Assembly: GCA_020638335.1 (NCBI GenBank)
Contig: JACKIT010000012.1
Span: 1-34,573, forward strand
Source of the DNA: Rhodospirillales bacterium
GTDB lineage: Bacteria; Pseudomonadota; Alphaproteobacteria; Micavibrionales; Micavibrionaceae
Direction of reading: 5' to 3'
Length of the DNA: 34,573 nucleotides
Part shown: piece by piece, positions 1 through 7,084 of the stretch
Position numbering within the stretch: the first letter of the stretch is position 1
Layout of the letters: each line of letters opens with the position of its first letter
The notes under the pieces: generated by a model
Told to the model about the DNA's origin: nothing
What the model saw: only the letters and a program-made list of their open reading frames with translations
Database searches by the model: none
Position numbers and translations under genes: made by a program

Positions 1-857
1 TACCTGCTATTTTGATCAATGCGCGGCTTTCCCCGCGTTCTTTTCGAATTTGGAATCTTTTTAAGAGCGCAAGCCGTAAGGTTTTGCGCAGTTTTACGTT
101 GATTTTGTGCCAAACAGACAAAGATGAAACTTTTTATCGCCGCTTGGGCGCACAAAACGTGGAAGTAAGCGATAATTTGAAATACAGCGCTGCCCCCCTA
201 CCCTGCGATGAGGCCGCCTTAAAGACGATCAATGGCGCGTTTATCAACCGTCCATGCTGGGTTTATGCCAGCTCTCATGCCGGTGAAGAGAAAATGGCGG
301 TGCAGATTCATGCCCGCCTGAAAAACAGCATTCCCGATCTTCTCACCGTTATTGTCCCCCGTCATCCTGAAAGGCGAACAGCCATTGCACAAGAACTGGA
401 TGGGCTGGGGTTGAATATAGTTTTTCGCGGTGAGGATAAGATTTTGCCCGGCGATGATACGGATATTTATATTGCCGATACTATGGGCGAGCTTGGCCTG
501 TTTTACCGCGCTTGCCCGGTGGCTGTTATTGGCCGGTCGTTTAGCGATGATGGCGGCGGCGGACATAATCCCATCGAAGCCGCACAGCTTCATTGCGCCG
601 TGATGCATGGCCCTCACGTACAAAACCTGCAAGAAATATTTGATGAAATGGATGTGGCCGGAGCGGCACTACGTCTGGACACATCTGAATCTCTGGAAAG
701 TCATTTGCATGATCTGCTTACAAGTGCAGAGAAAATTGAAGCCTTGCAACAAAAAGCGTATGATTTTGCCCGGCGCAAGGAGCAGGTTCTCGAAACTGTT
801 TTAGAGGCTCTGCACCCTACCCTTGATACTCTTGAAATCGGCAGGAAGGCTGCATGA
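1..857 (+). CDS. waaA: 3-deoxy-D-manno-octulosonic acid (Kdo) transferase, 3' part
   Basis: This enzyme adds Kdo from CMP-Kdo to lipid IVA at the cytoplasmic face of the inner membrane. The gene enters the window already open: the frame runs upstream through Pro-Ala-Ile before the first TTG at base 12, so the true start lies outside. What is visible is most of a GT-B glycosyltransferase: an N-L-K-Y motif at the start of the C-terminal half, a WVYASSHAGEE stretch that fits the nucleotide-binding region, and the family signature GGGHNPIEAA near base 570. The stop overlaps the lpxK start by 4 bases (ATGA), so the two are probably translationally coupled. The waaA-lpxK pairing is common in Gram-negative genomes and supports the call. 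Confidence 0.93.
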   Translation, partial: PAILINARLSPRSFRIWNLFKSASRKVLRSFTLILCQTDKDETFYRRLGAQNVEVSDNLKYSAAPLPCDEAALKTINGAFINRPCWVYASSHAGEEKMAVQIHARLKNSIPDLLTVIVPRHPERRTAIAQELDGLGLNIVFRGEDKILPGDDTDIYIADTMGELGLFYRACPVAVIGRSFSDDGGGGHNPIEAAQLHCAVMHGPHVQNLQEIFDEMDVAGAALRLDTSESLESHLHDLLTSAEKIEALQQKAYDFARRKEQVLETVLEALHPTLDTLEIGRKAA

Positions 858-1861
858 CACTGAAAACACCCAGCTTTTGGTATCGCCCTGCAGGAAGTAA
901 GCCTCCTGCGGTCGAGCGGCTTTTGATTCCAGCGGCGGCCGTTTACAAGTTTTTGTACGATATACACCATCTTATGAAACGGCCATATAAAGCCCGTGTG
1001 CCGATCTTGTGCATTGGCAATCTTGTTGCGGGAGGAACGGGAAAAACTCCCACATCTATTGCCTTACTCAAAACACTCAAAACCTATGAAATTGCAAAAA
1101 ACCCGGCCTTTCTCATTCGCGGGTATGGCGGCGCAGAAATCGGACCGATACGTGTGGACCCGAAAATTCATACAGCCTGGGATGTTGGCGATGAAGCGCT
1201 TATTCTTGCGCAATATGCACCAACTTATGTCGGCGGAGACCGCCGTGCCAGCGCGCAAATGGCGTTGGAAAACGGTGCAGATTTGATTATCATGGATGAC
1301 GGGTTGCAAAATCCGAGTATTCACAAAGATCTCCGGCTGGTCGTGGTCAATGGTGAAATGGGCTTTGGTAACAAACGCCTGCTACCTGCGGGACCAATGC
1401 GTCAGCCTTTGGATAAAAACTACTCGATGGCGGACGGGATTATATTGATCGGCAAGGACCGCCGTGATGCTTTACGGGGATTGCCTGAAGATACGCCGTT
1501 AATACAGGCACAGCTTAAGCCAAGCGCTTCCGCACAAATTGATACGCAAACGAAGTATCTGGCCTTTGCCGGGCTGGGCTATCCGCAAAAATTCTTTTGT
1601 TATCTTAAAGACACGCTAGGTATGAATATTGTTTCTGAAAGTGCGTTTAGTGACCATCACCCCTATGAGGCTTCTGATCTTAGAGCTTTGCATAAACAAG
1701 CCGAGGCCTTAGACGCACGGCTTATTACAACTGAAAAGGACTATCTGCGTCTGCCGCATATTGAGGGTGTTGCTGTTGAAACATTGCCTGTCGAGATGTG
1801 CTGGGATAATGAAGAGGCCCTCCTCCAACTGATTCAAAAACATCTGAAACCACAATCATGA
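854..1861 (+). CDS. lpxK: tetraacyldisaccharide 4'-kinase LpxK
   Basis: LpxK phosphorylates the 4' position of the lipid A disaccharide to give lipid IVA, acting as a peripheral/bitopic inner-membrane kinase. The protein has 335 residues, the usual family size. A hydrophobic N-terminal stretch (about residues 22-40) fits the membrane anchor, and a P-loop GGTGKT lies at 60-65. The motif MDDGLQNP near residue 140 is typical of LpxK, and a second conserved block with TTEKDYLRLP is near 290. The start ATG overlaps the waaA stop, and the stop TGA overlaps the ATG of the downstream acyltransferase, so the three form one tight operon for Kdo2-lipid A assembly. Confidence 0.95.
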   Translation: MTLKTPSFWYRPAGSKPPAVERLLIPAAAVYKFLYDIHHLMKRPYKARVPILCIGNLVAGGTGKTPTSIALLKTLKTYEIAKNPAFLIRGYGGAEIGPIRVDPKIHTAWDVGDEALILAQYAPTYVGGDRRASAQMALENGADLIIMDDGLQNPSIHKDLRLVVVNGEMGFGNKRLLPAGPMRQPLDKNYSMADGIILIGKDRRDALRGLPEDTPLIQAQLKPSASAQIDTQTKYLAFAGLGYPQKFFCYLKDTLGMNIVSESAFSDHHPYEASDLRALHKQAEALDARLITTEKDYLRLPHIEGVAVETLPVEMCWDNEEALLQLIQKHLKPQS

Positions 1862-2739
1862 TGACGGATTTTCTGAAACAATTTCGTTACGCAGGCGAGG
1901 CTTTTGGACTTGCCTTTTTGTTTCTGGTGTTTTTGATCTTGCCCGCGACGACAGCATCAAATCTGGGTGGATGGCTTGGCCGGAACATTGGGCCAAAACT
2001 GGCAGCGTCGCGTAAAGCGCGGCGCAATCTAAGCCGTGTTTTTCCTGATATTAGCGAGGCGCGCAGCGATGAGATTATCACCGGAATGTGGGAGCATTTA
2101 GGACGCGTGATTGCCGAGTACCCTCATCTGGAAACTCTGGCTCTGGACCATACGCAAATCATTGGGCAAGAAAATTTACAAAACGCTTTGAATAATCCTA
2201 ATGGAGCAATTTTCTTTGGTGCACATTTAGGAAACTGGGAAATTAACGGCGCGGCAGTGCTGCTGCAAGCCGGGCAAGAAGTGGCCTTAAGTTACCGCGC
2301 TCCAAACAATCCGTGGAGCAATAAACTTTTGATGCGTGCGCGCACTCTTGGAGGTCGATTGCCCGCTTATTCCAAATCCCGTCAGGGCGGTAAAGCCATG
2401 ATGGAGACAGTAAAAAACGGCGGGGCGCTCGGCATTTTGATTGATCAGAAATATAATCAAGGCATCAACGTTCCCTTCTTTGGTCTGGAGGCGATGACCA
2501 ATCCGTTTTTTGTTCAGCTTGCGCAAAAATATAGCTGTGCACTTGTGCCTATTCGCAACCGGCGTCTTGACGGCGCAAACTTTAGCCTTAGTGTTTATAA
2601 GTCTTTGGAGATATTTGAGGATGACGGCAAGCCGCGCGCCATTGAGGATGTAATTGGCGATGCGCATGCCTTGTTAGAGGAATTTATTCTTGAAACGCCG
2701 GAGCAATGGCTTTGGCTGCATAGACGGTGGAAGGATTGA
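1858..2739 (+). CDS. lpxL: lauroyl/myristoyl-type lipid A acyltransferase (LpxL/LpxM family)
   Basis: Late acyltransferase that adds a secondary acyl chain from acyl-ACP to Kdo2-lipid IVA at the inner membrane. The protein has 293 residues, with an N-terminal hydrophobic segment at about 15-33 and the catalytic HX4E motif (H123 to E128, in GAHLGNWE). A later block around GILIDQKYNQGINVPFFG matches the family's second conserved region. Two ATG codons occur in a row at 1858; the first overlaps the lpxK stop. The sequence does not distinguish an LpxL (lauroyl) from an LpxM (second) role, so the symbol is by family. It closes the waaA-lpxK-lpxL block. Confidence 0.85.
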   Translation: MMTDFLKQFRYAGEAFGLAFLFLVFLILPATTASNLGGWLGRNIGPKLAASRKARRNLSRVFPDISEARSDEIITGMWEHLGRVIAEYPHLETLALDHTQIIGQENLQNALNNPNGAIFFGAHLGNWEINGAAVLLQAGQEVALSYRAPNNPWSNKLLMRARTLGGRLPAYSKSRQGGKAMMETVKNGGALGILIDQKYNQGINVPFFGLEAMTNPFFVQLAQKYSCALVPIRNRRLDGANFSLSVYKSLEIFEDDGKPRAIEDVIGDAHALLEEFILETPEQWLWLHRRWKD

Positions 2740-2748
2740 TACTATCCG

Positions 2749-2847
2749 TCATTGCGACCCCGGACTTAATCAGGGGGAAGCAATCCATCTATTGAGCGAA
2801 CTTCATGGATGGATTGCCGCGTCGGGCTTACGCCCTACTCGCAATGG
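2749..2847 (+). repeat. bipartite palindromic repeat (type E) between lpxL and gor
   Basis: The outer arms CATTGCGA (about 2750) and TCGCAATGG (2839-2847) are inverted copies, as are the inner arms CAATCCATC (2781-2789) and GATGGATTG (2808-2816). The unit is therefore a roughly 100-nt palindrome that could fold in RNA. Similar CATTGCGA...GCAATCC palindromes are abundant dispersed repeats in many alphaproteobacterial genomes. The frame of gor runs open back through the element, but no start there is needed. Confidence 0.75.
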
Positions 2848-2875
2848 CAATATAGAACAAAGAATAGGAAAACAC

Positions 2876-4237
2876 ATGACCAATAAGCATTACGACTATT
2901 TTGTGATTGGCGCTGGTTCGGGTGGCGTGCGTTCAGCGCGCATTGCTGCCGGATACGCCGCAAAAGTTGGCATCGCCGAGAAATCGGCGCTGGGCGGAAC
3001 ATGCGTTAATCTGGGCTGCATTCCGAAAAAGCTATTTGCTTATGCGTCCGATTACGCCGGGCATTTCGAAGATGCACGTGGATTTGGCTGGGACACGCCA
3101 GAGCAAATACGCTTTAATTGGCAGACTTTGATTAACAATAAAAATAATGAAATCAGCAGACTCAATGGTATCTATAAGAAATTGCTTGAGAATGCTGGCG
3201 CAGACATCCTTAAGGGTGAGGCCCGCTTTATTGATGACCATAAACTTGATGTCGGCGGACATCAGGTTAGCGCCGACAAAATCCTCATCGCCGTTGGCGG
3301 GCGTCCCCGCCTTCCTGAAATTGAAGGCGGGGAATTGATGGCCACATCGGATGATGTGTTTTTCTGGCCAAAAAAACCGGAAAAGGTGGTTATTCAGGGC
3401 GGCGGTTACATTGCAGTGGAATTCGCACATATCCTGCACGGCATTGGCGCGCACGTTACCCTGCTTTATCGCGGAGATCTGTTTTTACGCGGCTTTGATC
3501 GCGATATTGCGCGGAGCCTGGCCGATGAAATGACCGAGCAAGGCGTTGATCTGCGGTTTAACTGCGATATTGAGCGCGTCGAGCGCAAAGATGAGGATCG
3601 ATTTATTGTTCACACCACCACAAATGAGGCGCTGGAATGTGATATGCCGCTGGCGGCAATTGGGCGCGTGCCAAATGTTGAGCCGCTCGCCCTTGAAAAT
3701 ACCGGCGTTGATCTGTGCGTGGGCGGACGCATAGCGATTGATGAGAATTACCAGACTTCTGCTCCCCATATTTATGCGCTGGGGGATGTGGCAAACAATC
3801 ATAATTTAACGCCGGTAGCCGTGCAGGAAGGACATGTTCTGGCCGACCGGCTATTTGGAGGGATGGGTGCACGCAGTGTGAATTACGATAACATTGCCAC
3901 AGCCGTATTTTCATCTCCCCCGATTGGCACAGTGGGCCTGAGTGAGGAAGATGCGCTGGATCACGGGCATAAAATTGATGTGTATGTCTCTTCGTTCAAG
4001 CCAATGAAACACCAGCTTACAGGCCGGGATGAACGTTCATTCCTTAAGATGATTGTTGATCAGGACAGTGACCGGGTTTTAGGTCTGCATATGATGGGCC
4101 TGGATGCACCGGAAATCATTCAAGGCTTTGCGATGGCGATAAATATGGGTGCAACCAAGACTGACTTTGACCGGACCATGGCGATCCATCCTACTTCGGC
4201 TGAAGAATTTGTATTGATGCGGACGAAACGAGATTAA
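2876..4237 (+). CDS. gor: glutathione-disulfide reductase
   Basis: FAD-dependent pyridine nucleotide-disulfide oxidoreductase that reduces oxidised glutathione with NADPH in the cytoplasm. It has 453 residues from the chosen ATG. The FAD-binding GAGSGG lies at 12-17, the redox-active pair C43/C48 sits in GGTCVNLGCIPKK, and an NADPH-binding GGGYIAVEFA is near 175. The C-terminal interface motif is AIHPTSAEEF, with the catalytic His-Pro. The start at 2876 follows GAATAGGAAAAC, where AGGA is a plausible ribosome site, and it removes an N-terminal extension that would overlap lpxL and a repeat. The motif set fits glutathione reductase better than dihydrolipoamide or mercuric reductase. Confidence 0.92.
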   Translation: MTNKHYDYFVIGAGSGGVRSARIAAGYAAKVGIAEKSALGGTCVNLGCIPKKLFAYASDYAGHFEDARGFGWDTPEQIRFNWQTLINNKNNEISRLNGIYKKLLENAGADILKGEARFIDDHKLDVGGHQVSADKILIAVGGRPRLPEIEGGELMATSDDVFFWPKKPEKVVIQGGGYIAVEFAHILHGIGAHVTLLYRGDLFLRGFDRDIARSLADEMTEQGVDLRFNCDIERVERKDEDRFIVHTTTNEALECDMPLAAIGRVPNVEPLALENTGVDLCVGGRIAIDENYQTSAPHIYALGDVANNHNLTPVAVQEGHVLADRLFGGMGARSVNYDNIATAVFSSPPIGTVGLSEEDALDHGHKIDVYVSSFKPMKHQLTGRDERSFLKMIVDQDSDRVLGLHMMGLDAPEIIQGFAMAINMGATKTDFDRTMAIHPTSAEEFVLMRTKRD

Positions 4238-4258
4238 TGACAAGATTAGGGTCAGGAC

Positions 4259-5452
4259 CTAGTTAAGGCGGGCGGGATCAGTTTTACAGCTTTTATTAGC
4301 AGACGTTCCGAGAATAAAATCGGTATGCTGTGCTTTTGGAAACGGCTCGTCTCCGTTGGCGTAATCCTCTTCAGCCAAGGCACAGATTCGCGCCATATTC
4401 GCACCGAAGAGTCTTTGCCCAGCATCCGTTAAAAAGCAACGCTGGCAAACCTTATCAAGAAAATCCAGAACGTGGCTGGGGCGCGCGCCGTAGAGTTTTA
4501 TTTCCGTATAAATCTGTACGGTTTCATATTGCGTGACCGTGTAATCCAACCCTCCAGATGTTGCTATATCAGCTTCTTGCAGCAGACATGCCATCTGCGC
4601 CGCCATGGGGTTTAACTCAAAGATCTCCAGCTCCTCATCAAGATGTAAAGTATTATGGAGCCCCTTTTCACCTTTATAGTGCCGCCGGTAAGCTGATTTC
4701 ATTTGATGCAGCGGATTAGTCACACTCCCTAACGGCGAAACGTCCGTCGCCAGCAGCATTGATTTGAGCAGCGTTAAGGATTCTGCATCCATTCCGGTCG
4801 CGCGAAAATACGGCACCACAATCTCATGCGCGCGGCGTTCCAGGCGCCCCTGATAAAAATTGCCCTTAATCATGTTCCCCAGCCCATCGTGATCAAGATC
4901 ATGAATGCAGGCGGCGGCGAGCAGCATCGTTATTTCTTTCGGGCCGAACGCTCTGGCTGTGCCTTCAAAAATATCATTATGCACGGCAATCATGCGCATA
5001 GTCTGCAGCGCGACTTTTTTGAAATGTATATTATTATGGTATGGCAAATCATTTTCGACCTCACCCAATACTCCAGCCATCAGCAATGTTTGCACATGGT
5101 CCGGGCTTTCAATCCCGAAAACCTCACAGGACATGGCCATCATTGCCGGCAACGAGGGCACATTTCCTATGACATGCCACTCGCGCAGATACTCGACAGT
5201 ATCTTCCGTCGTCGCTGTCGCATTATTCATATCAGGAAAAATACATTCTCCGTATGTCTCGAGAGATTTCACATCTTTATCAAACGCTTTACAAACGTTG
5301 TCCAGGACCGTTTTCAGTTCCACGGCACGGGACCAATCGCCAATCTCCTCATCCTTTAGTATAGACCTTAAAGAATTAAGTGATTGCAAATGTTCATTTT
5401 TTGATATTTTTGCGCGAAAAAAACTGATCATAGCCGGCCGATTTCTGGTCAA
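4259..5452 (-). CDS. HD-domain protein resembling class I cyclic nucleotide phosphodiesterases
   Basis: The protein has 397 residues. The centre carries the metal-site layout of the eukaryotic PDEase I superfamily: LPYHNNIHF (Tyr-His-Asn 138-140, His 143), then CIHDLDHDGLGN (His184, Asp185, His188), then a LATD block (T236-D237), then a Leu-Gln-Glu-Ala-Asp block near 296 that could give the last metal-binding Asp. It has no signal peptide or clear membrane helix, so it is probably cytoplasmic. The chosen TTG start has AAGG about 8 bases upstream; an ATG at 5431 is an alternative. It is divergent from the DAHP synthase gene. Substrate (cAMP, cGMP or other) cannot be told. Bacterial HD proteins of other kinds remain possible, but the YHN...HD-x2-H-x-G spacing is specific. 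Confidence 0.7.
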   Translation of the reverse strand: MTRNRPAMISFFRAKISKNEHLQSLNSLRSILKDEEIGDWSRAVELKTVLDNVCKAFDKDVKSLETYGECIFPDMNNATATTEDTVEYLREWHVIGNVPSLPAMMAMSCEVFGIESPDHVQTLLMAGVLGEVENDLPYHNNIHFKKVALQTMRMIAVHNDIFEGTARAFGPKEITMLLAAACIHDLDHDGLGNMIKGNFYQGRLERRAHEIVVPYFRATGMDAESLTLLKSMLLATDVSPLGSVTNPLHQMKSAYRRHYKGEKGLHNTLHLDEELEIFELNPMAAQMACLLQEADIATSGGLDYTVTQYETVQIYTEIKLYGARPSHVLDFLDKVCQRCFLTDAGQRLFGANMARICALAEEDYANGDEPFPKAQHTDFILGTSANKSCKTDPARLN

Positions 5453-5532
5453 ATTTCTTACCTTGCTATATTGTACGGTGTTTTAAGACCGTTGTAAAAG
5501 ATAAAAACACAACTATAAGTTTTGAATTAGTT

Positions 5533-5550
5533 AAGCTTTGCGCAAAGCTT
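5533..5550. promoter_or_regulatory. perfect 18-bp palindrome upstream of DAHP synthase
   Basis: AAGCTTTGCGCAAAGCTT is a perfect inverted repeat in the 154-nt divergent gap between the phosphodiesterase-like gene and the class II DAHP synthase, 56 bases before the latter's start. It could be an operator for a dimeric regulator or, in RNA, a hairpin. It is followed by a T-rich but interrupted stretch, so a terminator is less likely. Confidence 0.4.
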
Positions 5551-5606
5551 CGGTTTCCTTTATAAATTTTTATCTTAATATTGTTGTGATCAATGGAGTT
5601 TTAAGC

Positions 5607-6998
5607 ATGACACAAGGTTGGAATCCTGAAAGCTGGCGCGCGAAACCCGTCAAGCAGATGCCGGAATATAGCGATCAAGCAGCTCTGATGGCTGTTGAAG
5701 AGGAGCTAAACGCTCTGCCTCCGCTGGTTTTTGCAGGAGAAGCGCGCAGCCTTCGGCGCAGCCTTGGGCAGGTGGCGCAAGGACAGGCTTTTCTGCTTCA
5801 GGGTGGAGATTGTGCCGAAAGTTTTGCTGAATTCAGCGCCAATCATATTCGCGATACATTCCGTGTGTTGCTGCAAATGGCTGTGGTAATGACTTATGGC
5901 GGATCTTTGCCGGTTGTTAAAGTCGGCCGAATGGCCGGGCAATTTGCAAAGCCGCGCTCCAGCGACACGGAAACGCAGGGTGACGTAACCTTGCCGAGCT
6001 ATCGTGGCGATAATATCAACAGCCTGGAATTCACGCCTGAAGCGCGTACTCCCGATCCACAGCGCCTCATCCGCGCGTATCATCAAGCGGCATCTACCCT
6101 CAATCTCTTGCGCGCCTTTGCCAAAGGAGGCTATGCGGATTTAAACCGTGTACATGGCTGGAATCTGGATTTCGTTTCCGACAGCCCTCTCAGGGAACGC
6201 TATGAAGATTTGGCTAACCGTATTGATGATGCTCTGCGTTTCATGGCGGCATGCGGCGTTACATCCGAGACCGTTCCAGCCATTCAACAGACGGATTTTT
6301 ACACCTCACACGAGGCGTTGCATTTGAATTATGAGCAAGCCATGACCCGCCAGGACAGCCTGACCGGAGACTGGTATGATACATCTGCACATTTATTGTG
6401 GATTGGCGCGCGCACACATCAGGAAGATCATGCGCAGATTGAATTTGTGCGCGGGATTAAAAACCCGCTGGGGCTGAAATGTTCTCCTGCGCTGGAGCCC
6501 GATGAGCTTATACGCCTGATTGATGTCTTGAATCCAGAGAATATTCCAGGCCGTCTGACATTGATTGCGCGGATGGGGCATGAGCAGGTTGAAGACAAGA
6601 TTTCTCCACTGCTGCGCAAGGTTAAAGAAGAGGGCCGTAGCGTTGTATGGTCTTGCGACCCGATGCACGGCAATACCTACAAAGCGGATTCAGGTTATAA
6701 AACCCGAAACTTCGAACATGTTCTGGCCGAGGTTCGCGGGTTCTTTGCGGCGCATAAGACCGAGGGGACACATCCGGGCGGTGTGCATTTTGAAATGACC
6801 GGTGCAAATGTTACCGAATGTGTTGGTGGAGCTGAGGCTATTGCAGATGAAGATCTTTCGAACCGTTATCACACAGCGTGTGACCCGCGCCTGAACGCGA
6901 ATCAGGCTCTGGAGCTGGCATTTTTGATTGCTGATGAGCTGAAGGCTGTGCGTCAGGACGGTCTACCCAAGCCGATTGCGGCGGTCGCAGCGGAGTGA
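5607..6998 (+). CDS. aroG: class II 3-deoxy-7-phosphoheptulonate (DAHP) synthase
   Basis: First enzyme of the shikimate pathway; it condenses phosphoenolpyruvate and erythrose 4-phosphate. It has 463 residues and is of the plant-like class II type: opening WNPESWR, metal-binding Cys69 in LLQGGDCAESF, the GRMAGQFAKPRS block near 115, and WSCDPMHGNTY near 355. The chosen ATG has GGAGTT 6 bases upstream. The open frame continues back to 5538, but that extension crosses the upstream palindrome and lacks a ribosome site. The downstream gap to nadE holds only a short palindromic repeat. Confidence 0.93.
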   Translation: MTQGWNPESWRAKPVKQMPEYSDQAALMAVEEELNALPPLVFAGEARSLRRSLGQVAQGQAFLLQGGDCAESFAEFSANHIRDTFRVLLQMAVVMTYGGSLPVVKVGRMAGQFAKPRSSDTETQGDVTLPSYRGDNINSLEFTPEARTPDPQRLIRAYHQAASTLNLLRAFAKGGYADLNRVHGWNLDFVSDSPLRERYEDLANRIDDALRFMAACGVTSETVPAIQQTDFYTSHEALHLNYEQAMTRQDSLTGDWYDTSAHLLWIGARTHQEDHAQIEFVRGIKNPLGLKCSPALEPDELIRLIDVLNPENIPGRLTLIARMGHEQVEDKISPLLRKVKEEGRSVVWSCDPMHGNTYKADSGYKTRNFEHVLAEVRGFFAAHKTEGTHPGGVHFEMTGANVTECVGGAEAIADEDLSNRYHTACDPRLNANQALELAFLIADELKAVRQDGLPKPIAAVAAE

Positions 6999-7019
6999 TT
7001 TTTAAATTAAATCTAAATT

Positions 7020-7079
7020 GCATCCTGACGAAAGTCAGGATCTCGTGATAAAAAAGATCCTGAATTAAATTCAGGATGC
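7020..7079 (+). repeat. short double-hairpin palindrome (type F) abutting nadE
   Basis: The outer arms GCATCCTGA (7020-7028) and TCAGGATGC (7071-7079) are exact inverted copies. Each half is itself a hairpin: ATCCTGAC-gaaa-GTCAGGAT on the left, ATCCTGAAT-taa-ATTCAGGAT on the right. The right arm carries AGGA at 7073-7076, 8 bases before the nadE ATG at 7085, so the repeat appears to supply the ribosome-binding site. Confidence 0.75.
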
Positions 7080-7084
7080 GCGTA

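Noticed and set aside
2690..2875. N-terminal extension of glutathione reductase overlapping lpxL
   Set aside because: It reads through a palindromic repeat and the end of lpxL; the conserved protein starts at ATG 2876 with a ribosome site.
4826..5486. Long plus-strand frames opposite the phosphodiesterase-like gene (177 and 193 codons)
   Set aside because: They are antisense to a gene with clear catalytic motifs, and their translations show no domain features.
5538..5606. N-terminal extension of DAHP synthase from a TTG
   Set aside because: It starts inside a palindrome without a ribosome site, whereas ATG 5607 has GGAG at the right distance and matches the family start.
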